Below are positions 24,846 to 34,174 of a stretch of 64,000 nucleotides of DNA, piece after piece. This DNA is from Faecalibacterium prausnitzii (GTDB taxonomy: Bacteria; Bacillota; Clostridia; Oscillospirales; Ruminococcaceae), in assembly GCF_003287495.1 (NCBI RefSeq), contig NZ_PRLE01000002.1, positions 372,001-436,000 of the forward strand, written 5' to 3'. Each line of letters starts with the position of its first letter. Position 1 is the first letter of the stretch. The notes under the pieces are model-generated. The model worked only from the letters and a program-made list of their open reading frames with translations. It was not told where the DNA came from and ran no database searches. Made by a program: the position numbers and the translations under genes.

Positions 24846-26768
24846 ATGCGCAAAATTGTCCGACTGATGAAAAACTGGCAGTTCATCGGCCCGGAGGGGA
24901 ACACCACTGCCGTGGACCTGCCCCACACCTGGAACGCCATCGACGGCCAGGACGGCGGCAACGATTACTGGCGGGGCACCTGCGTCTACCGCACCCGTTT
25001 TGCGGCTCCGGCCTTTGAGGAGGTCAGCCAGCAGGTGTGGCTCCAGTTCGAGGGCGTGAACGCCAGCGCAAAAGTCGTCTTGAACGACACCGAGGTCTGT
25101 GTGCACGACGGCGGCTATTCCACGTTCCGCGCCAACATCACCACCCTGCTGCGAGAGGAGAACATCCTGACCGTGGAGGTGGACAACAGTGTCAACGACC
25201 ACGTTTACCCCCAGAAAGCCGACTTCACGTTCTACGGCGGCATCTACCGTGACGTGAGCCTGCTGGTGGTCCATAAAGATCACATTGCACTGGGCCATTA
25301 CGGCGACACCGGCGTGAAAGTGACGCCCACTCTGTGCAAGGATCACACCGCCGACATCCGGGTGGAGACCCGCCTCGAGGGCGAGGGCACCGTCCGCGTC
25401 ACCCTGAATGACGCCGAGGGCAACACCGTGGCCGCCGCCGAGGGCAAAGACGTCACCATGACGCTGGCACACCCCCACCTGTGGGACGGCGTGAAAGACC
25501 CCTACCTCTACACCTGCGTGGTGGAGCTCGAGCAGGGCGGGGAAGTGGTGGACACCGTTTCCACCCGCATGGGCGTCCGGAGCTTCCGGGTAGACCCCAA
25601 GAAAGGCTTCTTCCTCAATGGCCGCTCTTACCCGCTCCACGGCGTCTCCCGCCATCAGGACCGCAAGGGTCTGGGCAATGCCATCAGCCGGGAGATGCAC
25701 GATGAGGATATGACTCTCATCCGGGAGCTGGGTGCCAACACCATCCGGCTGGCCCATTACCAGCACGACCAGTACTTCTACGACCTGTGCGATGAGTACG
25801 GCATGGTGGTCTGGGCTGAGATCCCCTATATCTCCGAGCACCTGCCCAATGGCCGCCAGAACACCATCGACCAGATGGAAGAGCTGATCTACCAGAACTA
25901 CAACCATCCCTGCATCGTCTGTTGGGGCGTCTCCAATGAGATCACCATTTCCACCAAGGATAAGGCCGACATGCTGGACAACCACCACATGCTCAACGAC
26001 CTGTGCCACAAGATGGACCCCACCCGCCTGACCACGCTGGCCTGCTACGCCATGTGCGGCCCGTTCAACCCGGTGGCCCACATCACCGATCTGGTGAGCT
26101 GGAACCTCTACCTGGGCTGGTATGTGCCGGGGCTGTTCCTCAACGACCTATGGCTCAACTTCTTCCATCTGGTGTATCCCAACCGGGCGCTGGGCTTCTC
26201 GGAGTACGGCGCGGAGGGAATGCCCAACCTCCACAGTGAGCACCCCCGCCGGGGCGACCACACCGAGGAGTATCAGGCAAAATACCACGAGTACATGCTC
26301 CGCTGCTTCGACCGTCACCCCTGGATGTGGTCCACCCACGTCTGGAACATGTTCGATTTTGCAGCCGACGCCCGTGACCAGGGCGGCGAGCCGGGCATGA
26401 ACCATAAAGGTCTGGTCACGTTTGACCGGAAGACCAAGAAAGACAGCTTCTACCTCTATAAGGCATGGTGGAGCGATGAGGCGTTCGTCCACATCTGCTC
26501 CAAGCGGTTTACGGACCGCACCGCCAGCGAGATCGAAGTCAAGGTCTACTCCAACCAGAAGACCGTTGCCCTGTTTGCGGACGGCCAGAAGATCGCGGAG
26601 CAGACCGGCGAGCATGTTTTCACGTTCAAAGTGCCGCTGAACGGCGAGGTCAAGCTGCAGGCTGTGGCAGGGGAGTGCATCGACACGGCATCGTTCCGTA
26701 AGGTGGATACCCCCAACCCCGGCTACAAGCTGATCAAGACCAAGTCCAAGAGCGCCAACTGGGTGTAA
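24846..26768 (+). CDS. Glycoside hydrolase family 2 (beta-galactosidase/beta-glucuronidase type)
   Basis: A 640-residue GH2 retaining glycosidase. Order of domains: sugar-binding jelly roll (about 10-165), immunoglobulin-like domain (165-265), TIM barrel (265-end of the catalytic part). The acid/base is Glu365 in WGVSNE and the nucleophile is Glu453 in GFSEYGAEG. No signal peptide is seen, so it is cytoplasmic and acts on sugars brought in by a transporter. ATG 24846 is chosen because AAGGAG is 7 bases upstream. The short length fits single-barrel beta-galactosidases or beta-glucuronidases; I cannot decide between them. It is followed by the GH3 gene after 78 bases and the GPH symporter gene further on. 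Confidence 0.9.
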   Translation: MRKIVRLMKNWQFIGPEGNTTAVDLPHTWNAIDGQDGGNDYWRGTCVYRTRFAAPAFEEVSQQVWLQFEGVNASAKVVLNDTEVCVHDGGYSTFRANITTLLREENILTVEVDNSVNDHVYPQKADFTFYGGIYRDVSLLVVHKDHIALGHYGDTGVKVTPTLCKDHTADIRVETRLEGEGTVRVTLNDAEGNTVAAAEGKDVTMTLAHPHLWDGVKDPYLYTCVVELEQGGEVVDTVSTRMGVRSFRVDPKKGFFLNGRSYPLHGVSRHQDRKGLGNAISREMHDEDMTLIRELGANTIRLAHYQHDQYFYDLCDEYGMVVWAEIPYISEHLPNGRQNTIDQMEELIYQNYNHPCIVCWGVSNEITISTKDKADMLDNHHMLNDLCHKMDPTRLTTLACYAMCGPFNPVAHITDLVSWNLYLGWYVPGLFLNDLWLNFFHLVYPNRALGFSEYGAEGMPNLHSEHPRRGDHTEEYQAKYHEYMLRCFDRHPWMWSTHVWNMFDFAADARDQGGEPGMNHKGLVTFDRKTKKDSFYLYKAWWSDEAFVHICSKRFTDRTASEIEVKVYSNQKTVALFADGQKIAEQTGEHVFTFKVPLNGEVKLQAVAGECIDTASFRKVDTPNPGYKLIKTKSKSANWV

Positions 26769-26846
26769 GCCCGGGCGGATTCCCCAAGGCAAGCGCCGCC
26801 TTTCCCACAAAGCCGGCTATTGTATAAATAAAAAGGAGGAGAACCC

Positions 26847-29800
26847 ATGAAGAACAAGAAATCCAAGGTGGGTTTATGGTCTGCTCTGACTGCCATCACC
26901 GCGGTCCTGACGATCGCGGCCATCGTTGGCAATATCATTGCAAACCAGTACGCCACCACCATCAACGTTGCTCTGAATGCATCGACCTATCAGATCATTC
27001 ACGACAGCAGCAACACCGAGGATACCGAGTATTTCAAAAAAGGCTTTGCTTCCGATGAGGAGCGTGAGGCTTATGAGGCTGAGCTGTGCGCTCAGGTCGA
27101 GGCCGAGGGCGCAGCCCTGCTGAAGAACCAGAACGCTGCCCTGCCTCTGGCACAGGGCGCCAAGGTCAGCCTGTTCGGCCACGGTTCCGTGGACCTGATG
27201 TACGGCGGTACCGGTTCCGGCTCTGTCGATACCAGCAAGGCTCCCAACTTCAAGCAGGCTCTGGAGTCCCAGGGCATCTCCGTCAACGAGACCCTGTGGA
27301 ACCTGTACAGCTCTGACTCCATGATGAGCAAGTACAGCCGCATGACCCCTGCTTCCATCTCCGATACCCTGGAGGCGAACACCCAGTATGCGGTCAACGA
27401 GGCTCCCTGGAGCGCTCTGTCCAGCGCTGAGAGCAGCTTTGCCGAGTACGGCGATGCCGCCATCGTGGTCCTCTCCCGTTCCGGCGGCGAGGGTGCTGAC
27501 CTGCCCAGCGGTGAGAATGGCACCAACGACAGCTGGATCTCCGGCCAGGAGGGCGACGGCAACTATCTGGCTCTCTCCGCGGAGGAGCTGGAGCTGCTGC
27601 AGAACCTCAAGGCTCTGAAAGACAACGGCACCTTTAAGTCCATCATCGTCCTGCTCAACAGTTCCAACGCCATCGAGCTGGACTTCCTCAACCCCGAGAT
27701 CTGCGGTGAGGATTACGGCATCGACGCTGCCATGTGGATCGGCGACGTGGGCCAGACCGGCATCAACGGTGTGGCACAGCTGCTGTCCGGCGCGGTGACC
27801 CCCTCCGGCTCTCTGGTTGATACCTACCTGTACGACAACATGGCAAACCCCGCCATGTACAACTTCTACACCCAGGCTTACCCCAACGCGGCAGAGTACA
27901 ACCTGCTGACCGAAGGTGCCGACGTGCAGGGCATGTACAGCGTCTACCAGGAGGGCATCTACCTGGGCTACCGTTACTTTGAGACCCGTTACGAGGATGT
28001 GGTCATGGGCACTGCGAACGCGGGCGACTATGACTGGGCCAAGACGGTTGCTTATCCGTTCGGCTACGGCGACAGCTACACCGATTTCACCTACAGCAAC
28101 TTCAATGTCACCGAGTCTGACGATGCCTTTGACATCAGCCTGACCGTGACCAACTCCGGCAAGACCTATTCCGGCAAGGAGACCGTGCAGGTCTACTTCC
28201 AGTCTCCCTACACCGATTACGACAAGGCCAACGGCATTGAAAAGGCTGCAGTCGAGCTGGCTGGCTTCGCAAAGACCGATGTTCTGGCTCCCGGCGCTTC
28301 TGAGACCGTGAACATCACCGTCAAGAAGAGCGAGCTGCGCACCTACGATGCCAACAAGGCCAAGACCTACATCGTGGACGCTGGCGACTACTACTTCACC
28401 GTGGGCACCGACTCCCACAACGCCCTGAACAACATCCTGGCTGCCAAGGGCTACACCGTGGAAAACACCAACGGCCGCATGACCGCCGATGGCGATGCTT
28501 CTCTGGTTTACACCTGGAACAACCCTGCTCTGGATACCACCACTTACGCTGTCAGCGCCAACGGCACTGCCATCACCAACCTGTTTGATGAGTCCGACCC
28601 CAACAAGAGCAGCGACGCTCCCGGCTCCGTGACCTGGATGAGCCGCTCTGACTGGACCGGCACCATCCCCACCGCTCCCGCACAGCTCACTGCCAACGAG
28701 ACTCTGGCTGCGGACCTGGCATTCACCCAGTACGACGGCAGCCTGGCCGACAGCGTCGAGATGCCCACTCTGGGTGCCAAGAACGGTCTGACCCTGGCTT
28801 CCATGATCGGCAAGGACTTTGATGATCCCGAGTGGAATACCCTGCTGGATCAGCTGACCTATGACGAGATGGTCAACACCATCACCCTGGGCTTCCACAA
28901 CACGGCCGCTGCCGCCTCCATCGGCAAGACGGCTACCAAGGACGAGAACGGTCCCCAGGGCCTGACTGCTGCCCTGACCGGCGGTGCGTCCGCTATGTGC
29001 TACACCTCTGAGGATGTCATGGCTGCTACTTTCAATGTAGACCTCATCAACGATGTGGGCCGCTGCATTGGCGAGGACTGCCTGGCCATGGGTTACTCCG
29101 GCCTGTACGGCCCCGGCATCAACATGCACCGCACCGCTTACTCCGGCCGTAACTTCGAGTATTACGCGGAGGATCCGTTCATTGCTGGCACCATCTGCGC
29201 TGCCGAGGTGCAGGGCATCCAGTCCAAGGGCGTGTACGTCTACCTGAAGCACGTTGCCCTGAACGACTCCGAGACCAGCCGCCGCGGCGTGAACACCTGG
29301 CTGAACGAGCAGACCGCCCGTGAGATCTATCTGGAAGTGGCCGATAAGGCCATTACCGATGGCGGCGCGTGGGATGTCATGACCGGCTTCAACCGCTGGG
29401 GCGCTACCTGGTGCGGCGCAAACCAGAACCTGCTGACCGGCTTCCTGCGTGAGGAGCTGGGGATGCGCGGCATGTGCATCACCGACTTCTCTGGTTCCAG
29501 CCAGTACATGGATCTGGTGGACGGCCTGATCGCCGGTTCCGATATCTGGGACAGCCCCATGCCCAAGATCCACACCACCAAGGCTGCGAACTATGAGAAC
29601 GACGCTTACATCGTGACCCAGATGCGCAACGCAATGCATCACATCCTGTACACCGTCGTCAACTCCAACGCCATGAACGGCTGGGCATCCACCGATACCC
29701 TGAAGACCGTTACCCCCTGGTGGCAGACAGCGATCTATGCACTGATCGCTGTGCTGGCTGTGCTGACCGTGCTCTGCGCATGGCAGCTCAGCAAGGCCCT

Positions 29801-29852
29801 CAAAGCCAAGAAGAGCGCTGTGAACACCGCTCCCGCGGCGGACCAGCAGTAA
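26847..29852 (+). CDS. Domain-permuted, membrane-anchored glycoside hydrolase family 3
   Basis: A 1001-residue GH3 enzyme with unusual order. An N-terminal hydrophobic segment (about 10-33) is followed by the domain that is normally C-terminal (VEAEGAALLKNQNAALPLAQG, about 72-95). A fibronectin-like domain comes next (about 430-560). Last is the normally N-terminal barrel, with LKHVALND and the nucleophile Asp880 in MCITDFSG. A second hydrophobic segment sits at the C-terminus (about 952-980) before a lysine-rich tail. The two anchors suggest the catalytic part is outside the membrane. Permuted GH3 proteins are known in gut Clostridia; the likely activity is beta-glucosidase-like, not provable here. 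Confidence 0.9.
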   Translation: MKNKKSKVGLWSALTAITAVLTIAAIVGNIIANQYATTINVALNASTYQIIHDSSNTEDTEYFKKGFASDEEREAYEAELCAQVEAEGAALLKNQNAALPLAQGAKVSLFGHGSVDLMYGGTGSGSVDTSKAPNFKQALESQGISVNETLWNLYSSDSMMSKYSRMTPASISDTLEANTQYAVNEAPWSALSSAESSFAEYGDAAIVVLSRSGGEGADLPSGENGTNDSWISGQEGDGNYLALSAEELELLQNLKALKDNGTFKSIIVLLNSSNAIELDFLNPEICGEDYGIDAAMWIGDVGQTGINGVAQLLSGAVTPSGSLVDTYLYDNMANPAMYNFYTQAYPNAAEYNLLTEGADVQGMYSVYQEGIYLGYRYFETRYEDVVMGTANAGDYDWAKTVAYPFGYGDSYTDFTYSNFNVTESDDAFDISLTVTNSGKTYSGKETVQVYFQSPYTDYDKANGIEKAAVELAGFAKTDVLAPGASETVNITVKKSELRTYDANKAKTYIVDAGDYYFTVGTDSHNALNNILAAKGYTVENTNGRMTADGDASLVYTWNNPALDTTTYAVSANGTAITNLFDESDPNKSSDAPGSVTWMSRSDWTGTIPTAPAQLTANETLAADLAFTQYDGSLADSVEMPTLGAKNGLTLASMIGKDFDDPEWNTLLDQLTYDEMVNTITLGFHNTAAAASIGKTATKDENGPQGLTAALTGGASAMCYTSEDVMAATFNVDLINDVGRCIGEDCLAMGYSGLYGPGINMHRTAYSGRNFEYYAEDPFIAGTICAAEVQGIQSKGVYVYLKHVALNDSETSRRGVNTWLNEQTAREIYLEVADKAITDGGAWDVMTGFNRWGATWCGANQNLLTGFLREELGMRGMCITDFSGSSQYMDLVDGLIAGSDIWDSPMPKIHTTKAANYENDAYIVTQMRNAMHHILYTVVNSNAMNGWASTDTLKTVTPWWQTAIYALIAVLAVLTVLCAWQLSKALKAKKSAVNTAPAADQQ

Positions 29853-29915
29853 GCTCCAAGTAGATTCTTTTCATCTTCTTTTCATTTCCCCAAGGATCCC
29901 CCGCAAGAAACCCAA

Positions 29916-29961
29916 GGCAGCCTGTCCCCCCAACAAAAGGCGGGCAGGCTGCCGCTTTTTT
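29916..29961 (+). terminator. Terminator between GH3 and the symporter gene
   Basis: GGCAGCCTGTCC (29916-29927) pairs with GGGCAGGCTGCC (29942-29953, one wobble) followed by a T run. The symporter start is only 22 bases after it, so read-through or a promoter inside the GH3 3' end must supply transcription. Confidence 0.85.
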
Positions 29962-29982
29962 AGAAAAAAGGAGACACCGCAA

Positions 29983-31548
29983 ATGGGTGAACAAACCGCA
30001 AAGGCGCCGGGCCTGAACCGCGCCAAAACCTACCAGCTGGTGCTGTTTCCGCTGAACAACGGCGCGACCAACGTGTACTATGTGCTGGTGCTTTCCTACA
30101 TCGCTACTTTCGGCAGCAAGGTGCTGGCCCTCTCCATGCTCTTTGCCTCGGTCATGGTCACGGGGATGCGCCTGTTCGACGCCATCACCGACCCCATCAT
30201 CGGCGCGCTGATGGACCGCACCAACGGCAAATTCGGCAAGTTCCGGCCGTTCATGGTCATTGGCAACCTCATCATGGCGGCCAGCATCCTGGCGCTGTAC
30301 TGCCTGACCCCCCTCATCCCGGCCAGCGCCATGGCTCTGCGCTACGTGGCGTTTGTGGCTCTGTACGCGGTCTGGGTCATCGGCTATACGTTCCAGACCA
30401 GCTGCACCCGCTCTGGCCAGACCGTGTTGACCAACGACCCCAAGCAGCGCCCCCTGTTTACCATCTTCAACACGGTGGGCAGCCTGCTGGGCATGGGTGC
30501 CATGCAGTTCTTTGCCCCCATCCTGGCCAAGAACTATGAGGGCGGCTACGCTTCCGCCGGGTTCTTCCGTACCCTGGCTCCTGTGGGCATCGTCATCTCC
30601 ATTCTGCTCACCCTGCTGGCCGTTATCGGCATCTGGGAGAAAGATCAGCCCAAGTACTTCGGCATCGGCGGCGAGAAGACCGAGAAAGTCAAAGTCTCCG
30701 AGTATATCCAGATCATCAAGAACAATAACCCCATGCAGCGGCTGATGGTGGCCGGTGCTGGCTGCAAGCTGGCACTTTCCATCGCCACCAACACCACCGT
30801 GCTCTGTATGCTGTACGGCTGCATGATGGGCAATTACGACGGCCTCTACCTGCCCATGATGGTGCTGGGCTATGTGTTCAGCGTGCCCTTCTTCCTGCTC
30901 ACCGTCCGCACCAGCCAGAAGCAGGGCCAGAAAGCCAGCCTGATGAAGTATGTCTCCGTGGCGTTCCTCTGCTACATCGGCGTGCTGGTGTTGCTGCTGC
31001 TCTGGGGCAAGAGCGATGCGTTCACCCTGTCCATCATGGGCGAGAACGGCCTGTCCATCAATCTGTACACCATCCTGTTCATCGCGTTCTTCGGCATCGG
31101 CTATGGCGCTTACTACGCAACGGCTGATATGCCCATCCCCATGGTGGCCGACTGCTCCGACTACGAGACCTACCGCTCCGGCAACTACATCCCGGGCATC
31201 ATGGGCACCCTGTTCAGCCTGGTGGACAAGCTGGTCTCCAGCCTGTCCGCTACCGTTGTGGGTGTTGCAGTCAGCTTCATCGGCCTCGAAAGCCTGCCCA
31301 CCCAGTACGACCCCTACACCCCCGGCATGAACCGGGTGGTCATCGTGCTGTTCTGCATCATCCCCATGGTGGCATGGGCTGCCACCCTCATTGCCATGAA
31401 AGGCTACAGCCTGACCGGCGAGAAGATGAAAGAGATCCAGGCTGTCAACGCCTGCCGCCGCGACGCCGTGGCCAACGGTATGAAGCTGGAGGACGCCATG
31501 ACCAAGTGGCAGACCCTCGACCAGCTGCCAGCCGAGTACCGCGGCTGA
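29983..31548 (+). CDS. GPH-family (MelB-like) sugar:cation symporter
   Basis: A 521-residue major-facilitator protein of the glycoside-pentoside-hexuronide:cation symporter family, with about 12 membrane segments. The family hallmark is at the start of the transmembrane core (FDAITDPIIGALMDRTNGKFGKFRPFM, about residues 66-92), matching the MelB cation-site helices and the loop GxxxDRTxxxxGKxRP. AAAAGGAG lies before ATG 29983. Placed after GH2 and GH3 genes, it probably imports the glycosides those enzymes cut; the ion (sodium or proton) and sugar are unknown. Confidence 0.92.
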   Translation: MGEQTAKAPGLNRAKTYQLVLFPLNNGATNVYYVLVLSYIATFGSKVLALSMLFASVMVTGMRLFDAITDPIIGALMDRTNGKFGKFRPFMVIGNLIMAASILALYCLTPLIPASAMALRYVAFVALYAVWVIGYTFQTSCTRSGQTVLTNDPKQRPLFTIFNTVGSLLGMGAMQFFAPILAKNYEGGYASAGFFRTLAPVGIVISILLTLLAVIGIWEKDQPKYFGIGGEKTEKVKVSEYIQIIKNNNPMQRLMVAGAGCKLALSIATNTTVLCMLYGCMMGNYDGLYLPMMVLGYVFSVPFFLLTVRTSQKQGQKASLMKYVSVAFLCYIGVLVLLLLWGKSDAFTLSIMGENGLSINLYTILFIAFFGIGYGAYYATADMPIPMVADCSDYETYRSGNYIPGIMGTLFSLVDKLVSSLSATVVGVAVSFIGLESLPTQYDPYTPGMNRVVIVLFCIIPMVAWAATLIAMKGYSLTGEKMKEIQAVNACRRDAVANGMKLEDAMTKWQTLDQLPAEYRG

Positions 31549-31581
31549 GGGCTGACCCCTTGATCCCATAAAACCAGAAAG

Positions 31582-31628
31582 GCACCGCGCTCTGTTTCCC
31601 GGAAACGGGGAGGGGCGCGGTGCTTTTT
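31582..31628 (+). terminator. Terminator of the symporter gene
   Basis: A perfect 9-bp stem GCACCGCGC/GCGCGGTGC (31582-31590 with 31615-31623) holding an inner GTTTCC/GGAAAC hairpin, followed by five Ts. Confidence 0.88.
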
Positions 31629-31636
31629 GGTTCAGC

Positions 31637-31665
31637 TTGCACTTTGCCCGCAAAAACACTATACT
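31637..31665 (+). promoter_or_regulatory. Promoter of the YesM/YesN-like operon
   Basis: TTGCAC (31637-31642) and TATACT (31660-31665) with 17-bp spacing. Confidence 0.8.
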
Positions 31666-31707
31666 AAAGAAAATGCGAAACGGACAAAACAGCGGGGAGG
31701 GGAGAAG

Positions 31708-33177
31708 ATGGCAGAGCAACGGGTGCGGGGACTTTCGCTGCGGCGGAAAGTGACCGGCTGGCTGGGGGCGATTCTGGCCGTGACGCTGGTGTCCATCGGG
31801 ATGGCTACCGCTGTGGGGCGGTGGACCAGCACCGCCTTTGACGCGATGCTGGCCGATAACAGCGCCTGTTACACCGTGCAGGATGCGCTGGCGGCGGAGA
31901 CCAAGGCGTTCTCCCGGATGGTGCGGGAGCCCTCGCAGGAGAACACGGAGGAGTATCAGACGGCCTGCGAGATCACCGAAGCCAGCCTGGCGGAGCTGCC
32001 CTTTGATTATGAAAAGATCGGCGAGGAGCGCTACGCCCGCACATGGAACCTGCTGCAGGGCTATGCGGGCTACCAGAAGTACCGGGACGCCTTTTTGCAG
32101 ATGGCCCCGGCGACGGAGACCTATGTGGACCAGATGTACCGGGTGATGGAATTGCAGGATTACCTCTCCGAGTACGCCCTCCGGCTGACGCAGGCCACAT
32201 TGGAGCAGGAGAACGCCGCTTACAGTGCACAGGCCGACCAGCTGGAGCAGCTGCCCTGGGTGTATCTGGGGCTGTTCCTTATGGCGCTGGCATTGATGCT
32301 GGTGCTGCTGGATCTGCTGTCCCGGGCCGTGGTGCGGCCCCTGCTGGCGCTGGCGCGGGCTTCCCGCAGCATCGCGGACAACGATTTTTCCGGGCAGGAT
32401 CTGCCGGTCCACAGCCAGGATGAGGTGGGGCGGCTGACCGGGACGTTCAACCAGATGAAGCACGCCATGCAGGAGCATCTGGCTACCCTGAACGCCCTCC
32501 ACCGGGAGGAAGTGCGGAATCTGGCCCTGGAAAAAGACCTGGATCACACCCGAATGGAGATGCTCAAGAGCCAGGTGAACCCGCATTTCCTCTTCAATAC
32601 CCTGAACATGATCTCCTGCATGGCCCGGCTGGAAGACGCCGAGACCACCGACAAGATGATCGTCAGCCTGGGCAACCTGTTCCGGCACAACCTGCGCACC
32701 AAGCAGCAGGAGGTGACGCTGGAAGAGGAGCTGGACGGGCTGGAAGATTACATCTACCTCCAGCAGATGCGGTTTGATGGACGCATTACCGTGGAAAAGC
32801 AGATCTTGGTAGACCCGGCGCGGGTGCGGCTGCCGTCGTTTACATTGCAGCCCGTCATTGAGAACGCGTTCTCCCACGGGCTGAAAGCCTGCGAGGAGGG
32901 CGGGCGCATCCTGCTGCGGGTCTGGCGGCAGGGGAGAATGCTGTACGTTACCGTGGCCGACAACGGCAAAGGAATGACGGAAGAGGAACTTGCCGCTCTG
33001 AGCGAAAAAATGCGGCAGAGCGAACAGACCGGAAAGAGCATCGGACTGGGAAATATCTTCCGGCGGGTGTCCATGCTCTACCCGGATACCGGAAAAATGC
33101 AGGTGTTCAGCCGGGCGGGACATGGCACCGTCATCCGGTTTGAGATCCCTCAGGGAGAAGAGGAGGAACGGGCATGA
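31708..33177 (+). CDS. Sensor histidine kinase, YesM/LytS-like
   Basis: A 489-residue membrane kinase. TM1 lies at about 14-36 and an extracytoplasmic helical sensor region follows. TM2 is at about 188-212, then a HAMP domain (RAVVRPLLALARASRSIADNDF). The His_kinase block has His293 in VNPHFLFNTLNMIS and a HATPase domain follows (VIENAFSHGLKACEEGG, VADNGKGM, GLGNIFRRVSMLY). GGGGAGGGGAG precedes ATG 31708. It overlaps the regulator gene by four bases (ATGA). Such pairs usually control nearby sugar or solute uptake genes, here possibly the TRAP transporter downstream. Confidence 0.92.
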   Translation: MAEQRVRGLSLRRKVTGWLGAILAVTLVSIGMATAVGRWTSTAFDAMLADNSACYTVQDALAAETKAFSRMVREPSQENTEEYQTACEITEASLAELPFDYEKIGEERYARTWNLLQGYAGYQKYRDAFLQMAPATETYVDQMYRVMELQDYLSEYALRLTQATLEQENAAYSAQADQLEQLPWVYLGLFLMALALMLVLLDLLSRAVVRPLLALARASRSIADNDFSGQDLPVHSQDEVGRLTGTFNQMKHAMQEHLATLNALHREEVRNLALEKDLDHTRMEMLKSQVNPHFLFNTLNMISCMARLEDAETTDKMIVSLGNLFRHNLRTKQQEVTLEEELDGLEDYIYLQQMRFDGRITVEKQILVDPARVRLPSFTLQPVIENAFSHGLKACEEGGRILLRVWRQGRMLYVTVADNGKGMTEEELAALSEKMRQSEQTGKSIGLGNIFRRVSMLYPDTGKMQVFSRAGHGTVIRFEIPQGEEEERA

Positions 33178-33962
33178 AGTGCAAGCTGCTGGTGGCGGAG
33201 GATGAGCTGATCGAGCGGAAAGTCCTTTGCAAGACGCTGCAAAAGTATCTGGGCGACCTGATTGTCCTGTACGAGGCCCGCAACGGGCGGGAGGCGCTGG
33301 AGCTGTTTGCCCGGGAGGCCCCGCAGGTGGTCATCCTGGACATTGAGATGCCCGGCTACACCGGGCTGGAAGTGGCCCGCAAGATCCGGGAGACGGACAA
33401 GAACTGCGGCATCCTCTTCCTGACCGGATATGATAAATTTGCCTACGCCAAGCAGGCCATTGCGGTGCGGGCGCTGGACTACCTGCTCAAGCCCTATAAG
33501 GAGCAGGAGCTGGTGTTTGCGGTAGAGGACGCCATCCGGCAGGTGTCGGCCCGGAGCACGCCGCTGCCGCCACGGGCACAGCCTACGGCCCCGGCTGCCC
33601 CGCTCCACACCGAGGAAGAGGACGAGGATGTCCGCACCTCCATCATCCGGGCGGAGATGCTCTCGTTTATTGAAGCCCACTACCGGGAGGATATCTCGAT
33701 GCAGGACGCGGCAACAGCCCTGCGCTACTCGGATGCCTATTTCTGCAAGAGGTTCAAGCAGTGCTTCAAGGTCAACTTTTCGGCCTACCTCAACGAGTAC
33801 CGGGTGGGGAAAGCACGGCAGCTGGTGCTGGACCCCCGCCTCAGCCTGAAAGACGTGAGCACCGCCTGCGGCTATGCCGATGCCAACTATTTTACCCGGG
33901 TGTTCAAGCGGATCACCGGCAAGACCCCCTCGGAATACCGGCTAGAAAATTTAAACAACTAA
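33174..33962 (+). CDS. AraC-type response regulator, YesN-like
   Basis: A 262-residue regulator with a receiver domain (acidic pair in VAEDELIE, phospho-acceptor Asp56 in VVILDIEMPGYTG, Lys in YLLKPYKE). A proline-rich linker (about 125-150) joins it to an AraC double helix-turn-helix (MQDAATALRYSDAYFCKRFKQ then LKDVSTACGYADANYFTRVFKRITGKTPSEYR). It is translationally coupled to the kinase gene. It lies between two transport loci and may activate either; binding sites cannot be named from sequence alone. Confidence 0.93.
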   Translation: MKCKLLVAEDELIERKVLCKTLQKYLGDLIVLYEARNGREALELFAREAPQVVILDIEMPGYTGLEVARKIRETDKNCGILFLTGYDKFAYAKQAIAVRALDYLLKPYKEQELVFAVEDAIRQVSARSTPLPPRAQPTAPAAPLHTEEEDEDVRTSIIRAEMLSFIEAHYREDISMQDAATALRYSDAYFCKRFKQCFKVNFSAYLNEYRVGKARQLVLDPRLSLKDVSTACGYADANYFTRVFKRITGKTPSEYRLENLNN

Positions 33963-33970
33963 AGTGTGGC

Positions 33971-34018
33971 AAAGAACCGGAAGTACGTCTGATTTGGACG
34001 TGCTTCCGGTTCTTTTTT
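33971..34018 (+). terminator. Terminator of the YesM/YesN-like operon
   Basis: A 19-bp stem (33971-33989 with 33997-34015, one wobble) followed by a T run; among the strongest in the window. Confidence 0.92.
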
Positions 34019-34104
34019 GCCAGTTTCTTTCTCCTCGAAGACGAAAAAATTGTACTTGGATACAAGAATGACAAAATAGTCCTGCGGTTCACAAAAAATT
34101 CCCG

Positions 34105-34133
34105 TTTCGCGGCAAAGAACCCTTTGTTACAAT
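34105..34133 (+). promoter_or_regulatory. Possible promoter of the TRAP operon
   Basis: TACAAT (34128-34133) with a TG extension and a poor -35 (TTTCGC at 34105-34110) 17 bp upstream. A weak -35 is what one expects of an activator-dependent promoter, which would suit control by the adjacent AraC-type regulator (inference). Confidence 0.5.
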
Positions 34134-34174
34134 AAATTTACAAACCGTGAATCGAAAAAGGGAGGACACAACGC

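Noticed and set aside
24512-25018. Plus-strand frame over the palindromic repeat and the GH2 start
   Set aside because: Runs through a terminator and repeat, uses no ribosome site, and is out of frame with GH2.
26874-29642. 922-codon reading frame antisense to the GH3 gene
   Set aside because: Shadow frame; the GH3 motifs on the plus strand are clear.
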